25,874 nucleotides of DNA from a virus. Location of the stretch: IMG/VR virus record IMGVR_UViG_3300000101_000135, positions 1 through 25,874 of that record; one strand, 5' to 3'. The notes beneath the pieces are model-generated. The model was not told the origin of the DNA. It saw only the letters and a program-made list of their open reading frames with translations, and searched no databases. This document shows, piece by piece, positions 8,498 through 16,089 of this stretch (position 1 is its first letter; each line of letters begins with the position of its first letter). A program made the translations under genes and the position numbers.

Positions 8498-11400
8498 ATG
8501 GGGTATGTTGGCTTACATGTTCACACTCATTTCAGTCTTTTCGATGGAATCGCTACTCCACAGGAGTACGTAGACAGAGCGGCAGAACTGGGAATGACTG
8601 CCTTGGCAATCACTGACCACGGTTCTCTTTCTGGTCACAGAGAGATGTATCGCGCTGCAAAAAGTAAGAACATTAAGCCAATACTTGGCGTGGAGGGCTA
8701 TATTACTGAAGACCGCTTTGATAAGCGGGATCGGGATAGTAGAGAAGGTCCTTTGGACTTGGTCTACAATCACATAGTCCTCCTAGCCAAGAACCAAAAA
8801 GGTCTAGAAAATCTTAATAGACTTAATGAGATTGGTTGGACAGAGGGCTTCTACAAGAAGCCACGTATTGACTATAAAGTTTTAGAGCAGTACAAAGAGG
8901 GCGTTATCGTTACCTCTGGGTGCCTCAGCGGAACTGTTGCTAAAGCAATTGAGGCTGGAGAGATTGCAGAGGCTAAGCGACAAATAGAGTGGCACAAAGA
9001 TGTGTTTGGCGATGACTATTACATAGAGATCATGCCACATAATCCAGCAGAGATGAACCATCAGCTTTTAGCTTTGGCAGATGAGTTCGGGGTAAAGCCA
9101 GTGGTAACCCCAGACTGTCACCATGCCCACACGGGGCAAAAAGACATCCAGGAGCTTAAACTAATTCTTAATACATACAGTAATAAGATTGAAAAAGACG
9201 CTACCTTTGAAAAGTCTAAGAAGAAGGATAGCCTCATGGATAGGCTTGATTATCTTTATGGTGCAGATCGACAAATGAGCTTTAACAAGTTCGATATCCA
9301 CCTCCTGTCTGATGAAGAAATGCGGACAGCAATAACGTCTCAGGGTATTGATAGGGAAGATATCTATGAGTCTACCCTGGAGATTGCTGATAAGGTAGAA
9401 GACTATAGTATTAATGATGGGCTGGACCTGCTTCCCGTTCAGTACCAAAACCCTGACCAGGAGCTTCGCACCCTAGCTCTGGAAGGATTAAAAGAGCGTG
9501 GAGTAGAGACCCAAGAGTATCTTGACAGGCTAGAAGAAGAGCTTAAGGTCATTGAGTCAAAGAACTTTGGGCCATACTTCCTTGTTGTTCGCAACATGAT
9601 TAACTGGGCAAAGAAGGAAGGGATCCAGGTTGGTCCTGGACGTGGCTCTTCTGCTGGCTCTCTGCTGTGCTATGCACTAAAAATCACAGACATTGACCCA
9701 ATTAAATATGGGCTTCTGTTCTTTAGGTTTATTAACCCAGACCGGAATGACTTCCCAGATATTGATACCGACATTCAGGACACAAGGCGTGAAGAGGTTA
9801 AGGATTATCTAGTTAAGCAGTACCGACACGTGGCTTCTATTGCAACATTCTTGCAGTTTAAAGACAAGGGTGTGGTGCGTGATATTGCTCGGGTGTTGCA
9901 CATCCCTCTGTCAGACGTTAACAAGGTTGGAAAGTTATTTGACACCTGGGATGACTACTGCTCTTCCAAGCAAACAGCTTGGTTCCGTGAAAAGTACCCA
10001 GAGATTGAGAAGTATGGCGACCAGCTGCGTGGTCGCATTCGCGGCACTGGTATCCATGCCGCTGGTGTTGTAACCAGCAAAGAGCCTATCTTCCGTCATG
10101 CTCCAATGGAAACACGCACCGCTCCAGGTTCTGGAGAGCGTATCCCTGTTGTGGCGGTAGATATGGAAGAGGCAGAGCGTATTGGTCTGATTAAGATTGA
10201 TGCCTTGGGCCTGAAAACGCTAAGTGTTCTCCGTAGCGCACTTGACATTATTAAAGAGCGTCACAAGAAAGATATTGACCTGCTCAAGATCGATCTAGAT
10301 GACCCCAATATTTATGAAATGCTTTCTAGCGGACATACAAAGGGCGTGTTCCAGTGTGAGGCAACTCCATATACAAACCTTTTGGTTAAGATGGGCGTCA
10401 GCAACTTTGACGAGCTGGCTGCTTCTAATGCTTTGGTTCGACCTGGGGCCATGAACACCATTGGAAAAGACTATATTGCCCGTAAGCATGGCAAGCAGAG
10501 TATTCGCTTTCATCACCAAATTATGAAAGAGTTTACCTCAGAGACCTATGGCTGTATCTTGTACCAGGAGCAGGTCATGCAGGCTTGTGTAAACTTGGGC
10601 GGGATGTCTATGGTCGAGGCAGACAAGGTACGTAAGATTATTGGTAAGAAGAAGGATGCCAAAGAGTTTGACGTGTTCAAGGATAAGTTTGTGGAGGGGG
10701 CTTCTAAGCTCATGGCCCCTAATGCAGCTACAGATCTGTGGCAAGACTTTGAGGCTCACGCGGGGTACTCTTTTAACAAGTCCCACGCTGTTGCTTATTC
10801 TACTCTATCTTATTGGACAGCATGGCTAAAGTATCACTATCCACTAGAGTTTATGTTCTCTATTCTTAAGAATGAAAAAGATAAAGATGCTAGAACAGAG
10901 TACCTGATTGAAACTAAGCGTATGGGGATTGCTATCAAGCTTCCACATGTTAACGACTCAGATACTGACTTTAAGATTGAAGGCAAGGGCATTAGGTTTG
11001 GTCTTTCTGGAATTAAATATATTTCAGATAACATTGCTTCTAAGTTTATGGCAGCAAGACCATTTGGCTCATATGCCGAGCTGGAAGACTTTTCTTCTCG
11101 TAAAGGTACCGGAGTAAACTCAAGATCTCTTCAGGCCTTGAGGATTATCGGTGCCGCAACATTTGAAGATAATCCAAGGGACGAGGAAGAGATTCGCTCT
11201 AACCTATATGAATATTTAAACTTACCAGAGTTTAATATTACGGTACCTTCCCACTACCATGCTTTTATTAATGAGGTCATAGACTTCGAGGAGAAGGGGT
11301 GCTTCGTCCTCCTGGGGATGGTTAAAGCTGTCAAGAGGGGCAAGGGCTGGTCTCGGGTAGAGATTCTAGACAAGACCGGCTCTGTTGGTATCTTCGACGA

Positions 11401-11770
11401 AGAGCAGACTGGCATTGAGACAGGAAAGACATACCTGTTGCTTGCAAGCGATAATCGAATTGTTTCCGCCATTCCAGCCGACGAGATAAAGGGCTCTGAC
11501 GCTGCTTTGATTAAGTTCTTAAACTATAAAATGTTGCCCTATAAAGATGACGAGATGCTTGTGGTTTCGTTTAAGCCAAGGGTAACGAAGGCTGGCAAAA
11601 AGATGGCAACACTGACAGTGGCAGACTCTTCTAGAGAACTCCATTCTGTGCTAGTGTTTCCAACTACATTTGCCAAAGCATATATGAAGATTCAGGAAGG
11701 CAATGTTCACACATTCTCTTTCGGAAAAACAAAAGATGGGACAGTGATATTAGATGACATACTTGGATGA
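8498..11770 (+). CDS. DNA polymerase III alpha subunit, DnaE-type, with intact PHP domain
   Basis: A 1090-aa replicative polymerase of the C family. The N-terminal PHP domain retains all nine metal-ligand positions known from actinobacterial DnaE1 (H7, H9, D16, H41, E66, H92, C142, D206, H208), suggesting a working 3'-5' proofreading site. The polymerase core has the PGRGSSAGS nucleotide-binding motif, the catalytic pair D421 and D423 in PDIDTD, and the third aspartate D568 in KIDALGLKTL. A helix-hairpin-helix region follows the YSFNKSHAVAY block, and an OB-fold (KAGKKMATLTVAD) lies near the C-terminus. Length is close to bacterial DnaE. The gene starts six bases after the SSB stop with a weak ribosome site and overlaps mazG by 17 bp. 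A separate DEDDy exonuclease lies at 13.5 kb. Confidence 0.95.
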   Translation: MGYVGLHVHTHFSLFDGIATPQEYVDRAAELGMTALAITDHGSLSGHREMYRAAKSKNIKPILGVEGYITEDRFDKRDRDSREGPLDLVYNHIVLLAKNQKGLENLNRLNEIGWTEGFYKKPRIDYKVLEQYKEGVIVTSGCLSGTVAKAIEAGEIAEAKRQIEWHKDVFGDDYYIEIMPHNPAEMNHQLLALADEFGVKPVVTPDCHHAHTGQKDIQELKLILNTYSNKIEKDATFEKSKKKDSLMDRLDYLYGADRQMSFNKFDIHLLSDEEMRTAITSQGIDREDIYESTLEIADKVEDYSINDGLDLLPVQYQNPDQELRTLALEGLKERGVETQEYLDRLEEELKVIESKNFGPYFLVVRNMINWAKKEGIQVGPGRGSSAGSLLCYALKITDIDPIKYGLLFFRFINPDRNDFPDIDTDIQDTRREEVKDYLVKQYRHVASIATFLQFKDKGVVRDIARVLHIPLSDVNKVGKLFDTWDDYCSSKQTAWFREKYPEIEKYGDQLRGRIRGTGIHAAGVVTSKEPIFRHAPMETRTAPGSGERIPVVAVDMEEAERIGLIKIDALGLKTLSVLRSALDIIKERHKKDIDLLKIDLDDPNIYEMLSSGHTKGVFQCEATPYTNLLVKMGVSNFDELAASNALVRPGAMNTIGKDYIARKHGKQSIRFHHQIMKEFTSETYGCILYQEQVMQACVNLGGMSMVEADKVRKIIGKKKDAKEFDVFKDKFVEGASKLMAPNAATDLWQDFEAHAGYSFNKSHAVAYSTLSYWTAWLKYHYPLEFMFSILKNEKDKDARTEYLIETKRMGIAIKLPHVNDSDTDFKIEGKGIRFGLSGIKYISDNIASKFMAARPFGSYAELEDFSSRKGTGVNSRSLQALRIIGAATFEDNPRDEEEIRSNLYEYLNLPEFNITVPSHYHAFINEVIDFEEKGCFVLLGMVKAVKRGKGWSRVEILDKTGSVGIFDEEQTGIETGKTYLLLASDNRIVSAIPADEIKGSDAALIKFLNYKMLPYKDDEMLVVSFKPRVTKAGKKMATLTVADSSRELHSVLVFPTTFAKAYMKIQEGNVHTFSFGKTKDGTVILDDILG

Positions 11771-12077
11771 AATGGCAGATCATCTGCACCAAGTTGCAAC
11801 AGAAAAAGGCTTCTGGCCAGAAGTAGTCGATGACATTTTTATTACCAAGCAACTAATGATGGTAGTGTCTGAGGCCGTAGAGGTTATGGAAGCAATCAGG
11901 AAAGACAAGGGTAAGGCAGAGGTAGCAGATGAGATGGCTGACATCATCATTCGCACGCTTGACTTATATGCTGGACTAGTAGAGAATGACTATACAGATA
12001 TTTCTCTAGACCAGGCTCTAGAAAGCAAAGTTAACTTTAATAAAGCAAGACCAGAAAGGCACGGTGTTAGGTTCTGA
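11754..12077 (+). CDS. MazG-like nucleotide pyrophosphohydrolase
   Basis: A small all-alpha NTP pyrophosphatase of 107 aa that hydrolyses NTPs or dNTPs to monophosphates; phage versions may also adjust (p)ppGpp or the dNTP balance. The MazG metal-binding signature is visible as EAVEVMEAI followed by EVADEMADIII (ExxE then ExxD). The start is uncertain: ATG at 11754, overlapping the polymerase gene by 17 bp, or the in-frame ATG at 11772 (giving MADHLHQ); neither has a strong ribosome site. It ends in an ATGA overlap with recA. It belongs with the other nucleotide-pool genes of this phage (DUF1599-like, GMPR-like, RNR). Confidence 0.88.
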   Translation: MTYLDEMADHLHQVATEKGFWPEVVDDIFITKQLMMVVSEAVEVMEAIRKDKGKAEVADEMADIIIRTLDLYAGLVENDYTDISLDQALESKVNFNKARPERHGVRF

Positions 12078-13084
12078 TGACAACAATTGATGAAGCTCTA
12101 TCGCAGCTAGATCCAAAGATTAGAAAAAAGTTGGGGCCAGCAGTTGGGATTAAAACTGAATTTCAGCCTACCCCTAGCCCAGGCTTGAATCGAGCATTGG
12201 GTGGAGGGCTTCCTTATGGGAGGCAGGTTCTCCTTTGGGGGAGCAAGGCTAGTGCCAAGTCTTCTTTGTGCATGCAGACTATTGGTCTAGCGCAAAAAGA
12301 AGGCAAGCTCTGTGCTTGGGTAGACGCTGAGATGTCCTACGATGAAAGTTGGGCACAAAGGCTGGGGGTAGACACCTCGCAACTATTATACTCAGAAGCT
12401 CGTAGTATTAATGACATGGTAGACGTCACTGTAGCACTGCTACACGCAGGCGTTGACCTGATTGTTATTGATAGCATTAGCTCTCTACTGCCAGCAGTTT
12501 ATTTTGAGAAAGACTCTTCCGAGCTGAAGCAGCTTGATAATACTAAGCAAATTGGTGCAGAGTCTAAAGATCTTAAACATGCTTGGATGATGATTAACTA
12601 TGCGAATAACCAGGAGAAGCCATCGTTGATCATGGCCATCTCTCAAGCCAGGAACAACATTACACCAATGTATACCCAGTCTGTTCCTACTGGTGGGAAT
12701 GCAACACAGTTCTTCTCATCTACAATCATTAAGCTGTTCTCGTCGTCATCAGACAACAATGCTATTAAGAGTAAAATTAGGTCTGGAGACAAGTTGATTG
12801 AGCAAAAGGTTGGTCGTAAGATTCGTTGGGAAGTCCAGAACTCTAAGACTTCTGCTCCAGGAGAGTCTGGAGAGTACGACTTCCACTTTAGGGGGGACCA
12901 AATAGGAATTGATGCTATTGGGGATCTTGTAGATACTGCAGAGATGCTTGGGCATGTCTCTAGGACTGGTGCCTGGTATCAACTCGAGGACGGCACCAAG
13001 GTCCAGGGACGAGAGGCCTTCATCGAGAAAGTAAAAGAAGATAAGTCGTTGCAAGAAAAGTTGAGGGCAAGTATCGATGGCTAG
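12077..13084 (+). CDS. recA: RecA recombinase
   Basis: A 335-aa RecA-family strand-exchange ATPase. The Walker A loop is GSKASAKS (55-62), which departs from the usual GPESSGKT but keeps the GxxxxxKS spacing. The catalytic glutamate lies in VDAEMSYD (E85), Walker B is LIVIDSISSLLP, and the ISQARNN segment plus GGNATQFF correspond to the RecA L1/L2 DNA-binding loops. The C-terminal part retains the GAWY motif typical of bacterial RecA, so it is closer to RecA than to T4 UvsX. Coupled to mazG by ATGA and followed by an overlapping zinc-ribbon gene, it heads the recombination cluster. Likely roles are recombination-dependent replication and double-strand break repair. Confidence 0.93.
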   Translation: MTTIDEALSQLDPKIRKKLGPAVGIKTEFQPTPSPGLNRALGGGLPYGRQVLLWGSKASAKSSLCMQTIGLAQKEGKLCAWVDAEMSYDESWAQRLGVDTSQLLYSEARSINDMVDVTVALLHAGVDLIVIDSISSLLPAVYFEKDSSELKQLDNTKQIGAESKDLKHAWMMINYANNQEKPSLIMAISQARNNITPMYTQSVPTGGNATQFFSSTIIKLFSSSSDNNAIKSKIRSGDKLIEQKVGRKIRWEVQNSKTSAPGESGEYDFHFRGDQIGIDAIGDLVDTAEMLGHVSRTGAWYQLEDGTKVQGREAFIEKVKEDKSLQEKLRASIDG

Positions 13085-13256
13085 CTACAATATATTCCCT
13101 GGCAAGTTTAAATGTCACACCTGTAAAAGTGAGGTGACAACTCTTCGTCTGTACGAGGAGACAAAGGTCATAACCTGGATGTGTCGTGACAGGCATGTCA
13201 GCCGTGTGTCCTTACAAACTAAAAAGAGTAAGAGAGATTATGAGCGAAAGATCTGA
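13077..13256 (+). CDS. Small zinc-ribbon protein
   Basis: A 59-aa protein read from the ATG at 13077, overlapping the recA end by 8 bp and the next gene by 17 bp. It has a clear zinc-ribbon style pattern: FKCHTCKSEV gives a CxxC pair (C13, C16), and WMCRDRH supplies a Cys and a His (C36, H40). The C-terminal third is very basic (QTKKSKRDYERK), suited to nucleic-acid contact. It starts the gene run just after recA, so it may act with RecA or with the nuclease candidate that follows. Function not known; the metal-binding pattern is seen, the role is inference. Confidence 0.72.
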   Translation: MASYNIFPGKFKCHTCKSEVTTLRLYEETKVITWMCRDRHVSRVSLQTKKSKRDYERKI

Positions 13257-13527
13257 GAGTAAAAGAATCGGAGCTAAGCTAATAAAAAACAGCGGAAGAG
13301 GCCAGAAAAAGGGGGACGCATCCTGGCATAATTTTATAGTGGACTTCAAAGAAGTTGGTAAGAGTTTTACTTTAAATAAAGATGTATGGGCAAAAGCTAC
13401 AACTGATGCCTTGAAATCTAACAAAGACCCTGCTATAGTTGTAGTTATAGGTAGCGAAGGAATGAAGACAAGACTAGCAGTCATAGAGATGGCTTTGCTA
13501 GAACAATTGCTAGAAGAGAGAGAATAA
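13240..13527 (+). CDS. Hjc-like PD-(D/E)XK endonuclease, Holliday junction resolvase candidate
   Basis: The start is taken at ATG 13240, giving 95 aa; an in-frame GTG at 13186 would add a tail lying inside the zinc-ribbon gene and is less likely. The sequence has an early basic GAKLIKNSGRGQKKGDA block, then DFKE after a short spacer, a long helix (WAKATTDALKS), and a strand AIVVVIGSE. A Ser-Gly-Arg-x-x-x-K-x-D segment followed by (D/E)xK is the pattern of small archaeal/phage Hjc-type resolvases and related PD-(D/E)XK enzymes. It would cut branched DNA produced by RecA. The match is by motif and length only; another member of this nuclease superfamily is possible. Confidence 0.6.
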   Translation: MSERSESKRIGAKLIKNSGRGQKKGDASWHNFIVDFKEVGKSFTLNKDVWAKATTDALKSNKDPAIVVVIGSEGMKTRLAVIEMALLEQLLEERE

Positions 13528-14138
13528 TGAAAATATTAATGCTGGATATAGAGACGACACCCCTGCAGGTTTATACTTGGGGGCTTTGGGACCAGAACAT
13601 TGGTATCAATCAAATCATCAAGCCCACCGAGATGATGTGCTTCGGTGCAAAGTGGCAGGGCAAAAAGAAGGTTACCTTTAAGTCAGTGCACCACGACGGC
13701 AAAGAGGCAATGCTCAATGAGCTTCATAGCATGATGGAAGAAGCAGATGCCCTTGTTGGGTGGAACTCCGCTGCCTTTGACCACAAACACATCAAAAGGG
13801 AATTCCTTGAAAACAAGCTGTCTCCTCCATCGGTTGTTAAAGACCTGGACCTGATGAGTGTTGTCAAGGCTAACTTCAAGTTCCCGTCTAACAAGCTTGA
13901 CTACGTAGCGCAAGCATTAGGTGTTGGTTCTAAAGTAAAGCATTCAGGGTTTCAGTTGTGGATTGACTGCATGGCTGGTGACGACAAGGCATGGCGTGAG
14001 ATGAAGAAATACCAGATTCAGGATGTTGTTCTTCTAGAAGAGCTTTACCAGGTCCTGATCCCCTGGCTTCCAGGAGCTAGCAGCGTAACCATCAAGGAAA
14101 AGAGAGAGATCTCAGACCCAGAGAAGATGGTACAATAG
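13527..14138 (+). CDS. DnaQ-like 3'-5' exonuclease (DEDDy)
   Basis: A 203-aa exonuclease of the RNase H-like/DEDD fold. The first acidic pair is D7 and E9 in LDIETTP, the second block is VGWNSAAFDHK with D85, and the third motif is YQIQD with Y162 and D166, so this is the DEDDy class. The TAATG junction with the previous gene indicates coupling. It may proofread for the phage DnaE, whose own PHP domain also looks active, or trim DNA ends in recombination. No polymerase domain is attached, so it resembles the free-standing exonucleases seen in actinophages. Start choice is firm. Confidence 0.85.
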   Translation: MKILMLDIETTPLQVYTWGLWDQNIGINQIIKPTEMMCFGAKWQGKKKVTFKSVHHDGKEAMLNELHSMMEEADALVGWNSAAFDHKHIKREFLENKLSPPSVVKDLDLMSVVKANFKFPSNKLDYVAQALGVGSKVKHSGFQLWIDCMAGDDKAWREMKKYQIQDVVLLEELYQVLIPWLPGASSVTIKEKREISDPEKMVQ

Positions 14139-14139
14139 T

Positions 14140-14451
14140 ATGGTAACGACAGAGAACAAAACAACGATTGACATGATTAATGGTTTGTCAGAAATAGCAG
14201 AGTTCATGGATGATGAGGATCTTACACAGGCTCTCACTATGGTGGCTAAGCTAATTCTAAATCCAGGTATCCCAATCAATGTTGCTACACTAGAAATTGT
14301 GCGGTTACAAGCAATTGCAACAAAGATGTCTTTTAAGGCAACCTGGATGGCTAACGTAGATAAAGGAGACAGGGCGAAGAAGAACATATACTTTACAGCG
14401 GCATCATCTATCAATGATCTAGTTGCTGCCCTTAAGTATATTACCCGATAA
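14140..14451 (+). CDS. Small helical protein in the recombination cluster
   Basis: A 103-aa protein starting at an ATG two bases after the exonuclease stop. It is almost all alpha-helical: a first helix with NGLSEIAEFMDD, a second around LTQALTMVAKLIL, a helix with EIVRLQAIATKMSFKATWM, then basic residues (DKGDRAKKN) and a final helix ending in LVAALKYI. No cysteines, membrane segments or catalytic motifs. Its place between an exonuclease and a Cas4-like nuclease, near recA, makes a recombination-mediator or scaffold function (in the manner of UvsY) worth testing, but sequence similarity to UvsY is only vague. Confidence 0.62.
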   Translation: MVTTENKTTIDMINGLSEIAEFMDDEDLTQALTMVAKLILNPGIPINVATLEIVRLQAIATKMSFKATWMANVDKGDRAKKNIYFTAASSINDLVAALKYITR

Positions 14452-14455
14452 CATT

Positions 14456-15253
14456 ATGGCTAAAAGTTTATTAAATGAATTAATGGAAAAAGGTGAGAGG
14501 ACACAAAAGTCTTCTCCCGATATGGATGCTTTAATCCAAAAGATTCAGTCTGGATATGTCGCTAAGCGTGGTCCTAGGCATCAGCAGAAGAAAAGCTTTG
14601 CTCCTTCTACTATTGCTTACGGCCACGGTGAGTGCGCTAGATATTGGTACCTCGCCTTTGAGGGCGGTACCTTTGAGGACTATGCAGATCCCTTTGCTGG
14701 TGCAAACATGACCAACGGCACCAAGTCCCATGAGCGTATTCAGAAAGCAATGGAAGATGCGGGGATGCTCATTGATTCGGAATTTAAGATTATTAATGAA
14801 GACCCACCAATTTTTGGGTATGGGGATGTAATCTTAGACTGGAACGGAGAAGAGCTTCTTGGTGAGATCAAGACAGCTATGCAGGAAGGCTTCGAGTACA
14901 GAAAGAAGAGTCGTAAGGCTAAGAGCGGTCATTTGATTCAGCTTCTTATCTATATGAAGATTCTTAAAAAAGCAAAAGGTGTTCTCATTTATGAAAACAA
15001 GAATAATCACGAGCTGTTGACTATTCCAGTTGAAATAAATGACTACTACATTACATGGGTAAACCAAGCATTTGAGTGGATGAGAGATGTTCGTAAGGCG
15101 TGGGAAGCAAAAACATTGCCTACAAAAAACTATAGATCTAATTCTAAGATCTGCAAGACATGCCCTTTGGCAAAAGTCTGTGCGGATGCTGGAACTGGAG
15201 ACATCAAACTTAAAGCATTGGAGCCCCTGGATGAAGCCCTGTCAGTGGTGTGA
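14456..15253 (+). CDS. Cas4-like Fe-S PD-(D/E)XK exonuclease
   Basis: Start taken at ATG 14456, five bases after the previous stop; an upstream in-frame TTG at 14423 would overlap the preceding gene. The 265-aa protein has the core of the RecB/Cas4 nuclease family: a GTKSHERI segment with H92, GDVILDW (D124) and GEIKTA (E137, K139), then QLLIYMKIL (Q162...Y166). One Cys in GECARYW (C60) and three in CKTCPLAKVC (C233, C236, C242) are placed like the 4Fe-4S ligands of Cas4 and AddB. Such enzymes resect or trim DNA ends. No cas1, cas2 or array is present, so it is most likely a recombination or end-processing nuclease rather than part of CRISPR adaptation. Confidence 0.87.
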   Translation: MAKSLLNELMEKGERTQKSSPDMDALIQKIQSGYVAKRGPRHQQKKSFAPSTIAYGHGECARYWYLAFEGGTFEDYADPFAGANMTNGTKSHERIQKAMEDAGMLIDSEFKIINEDPPIFGYGDVILDWNGEELLGEIKTAMQEGFEYRKKSRKAKSGHLIQLLIYMKILKKAKGVLIYENKNNHELLTIPVEINDYYITWVNQAFEWMRDVRKAWEAKTLPTKNYRSNSKICKTCPLAKVCADAGTGDIKLKALEPLDEALSVV

Positions 15254-15539
15254 TACAACCTTTAAGGCAAATGTAAGCTACCAGATATATTGCTCTCCAG
15301 AGTGCCGGAACGCTGCAACTAAAGATAAAATATCTCAAAGATATGCGATCTCTCGTAGGACAAAGATGATGGCTAAAAAAAGATTCTGCAAATCTTGCGA
15401 GGTGTTGCTGTCTGCCTACAACGATGATGTGCTTTGTTTGTCTTGTGTTGTTAATCCAACAGATGTCTCCAAAGCTTTAAAAGAAATTAAGGGTATCTTA
15501 GATGGTAAAACTAAGCCAGATAACAAATCAACCGAATAG
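15231..15539 (+). CDS. Double zinc-ribbon protein
   Basis: A 102-aa protein starting at ATG 15231 after a GGAG site at 15220-15223; a longer version from 15087 would lie mostly inside the Cas4-like gene. Two zinc-binding clusters are visible: KPCQWCD with YCSPECRN (CxxC then CxxxC), and FCKSCEVLL with DVLCLSCV (two CxxC pairs). The linker between them is very basic (RYAISRRTKMMAKKR). The C-terminus is a charged helix and a Lys/Asp tail. The N-terminal cluster resembles treble-clef or recombination-endonuclease zinc knuckles, but no HNH or other catalytic residues are seen. It overlaps the Cas4-like gene by 23 bp and the RuvC-like gene by 38 bp, suggesting tight coupling. Confidence 0.7.
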   Translation: MKPCQWCDTTFKANVSYQIYCSPECRNAATKDKISQRYAISRRTKMMAKKRFCKSCEVLLSAYNDDVLCLSCVVNPTDVSKALKEIKGILDGKTKPDNKSTE

Positions 15540-16077
15540 AATATGTGCAATAGATGCTAGTACCAACAGCCTGGCCTTTGCAATCTTTGACAAGGACGAG
15601 CTTGAGGCCTGTGGCAAGATTCGGTTTGAGGGAATAAACACCTACAAGAAGTTGGCAGATGCTGCTATTAAAACACAAGCATTCTTCAATGTATATGGCA
15701 AGTTTGATGCTGTTGTAATTGAACATACTGTGTTTATGAATAGTCCAAAGACGGCGGCAGACCTTGCATTAGTGCAGGGAGCTTTGCTGGGGGCAATGTC
15801 GGTAATCGGGGTAAAGCAAATTAAATCAATTAACCCAATTGCTTGGCAAACCTTTATTGGTAATGGTAGGCTAACTACTCCAGAGAAGCAAGTTATTAGA
15901 TCTGATAATCCAGGAAAGAGTGACTCTTGGTATAAGACTAAGGAGCGAGAGTTCCGTAAGCAAAGAACTATCAGGTTTGTTAATACTATTTATGATAAGA
16001 GTATAGATGACAACGATGTATCAGACGCAATTGGCATTGGTCACTATGCAATAAGCAATTGGTCCAGGCTAGGTTGA
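15502..16077 (+). CDS. RuvC-like Holliday junction resolvase
   Basis: A 191-aa protein with RNase H-like resolvase motifs in order: ICAIDAST with D18, VVIEHTVF with E74, a long helix segment (AADLALVQGALLGAMS), and a final DVSDAIGIGHY with D172 and D175. This is the RuvC pattern, in which four acidic residues bind two metals. Phage RuvC-like enzymes resolve Holliday junctions and can debranch DNA before packaging. The start ATG at 15502 lies inside the preceding zinc-ribbon gene (38-bp overlap), and the first conserved strand follows within 15 residues, so it fits well. With the Hjc-like candidate at 13.2 kb, this phage may carry two different resolvase folds. Confidence 0.87.
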   Translation: MVKLSQITNQPNRICAIDASTNSLAFAIFDKDELEACGKIRFEGINTYKKLADAAIKTQAFFNVYGKFDAVVIEHTVFMNSPKTAADLALVQGALLGAMSVIGVKQIKSINPIAWQTFIGNGRLTTPEKQVIRSDNPGKSDSWYKTKEREFRKQRTIRFVNTIYDKSIDDNDVSDAIGIGHYAISNWSRLG

Positions 16078-16089
16078 CAAGGAGACACT

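Noticed and set aside
12749-13054. Minus-strand open frame of 101 codons inside recA
   Set aside because: It is a shadow of the recA coding sequence, without ribosome site or recognisable motif.
13186-13239. GTG start for the Hjc-like nuclease
   Set aside because: It falls inside the zinc-ribbon gene, lacks a ribosome site, and the ATG at 13240 gives a normal-length family member.
15087-15230. Longer N-terminus for the double zinc-ribbon protein
   Set aside because: This stretch lies inside the Cas4-like gene in another frame, and a GGAG ribosome site directly precedes the ATG at 15231.
14456-15253. Cas4-like gene as evidence for a CRISPR-Cas system
   Set aside because: No cas1, cas2, effector gene or repeat-spacer array is present; neighbours are phage recombination genes.
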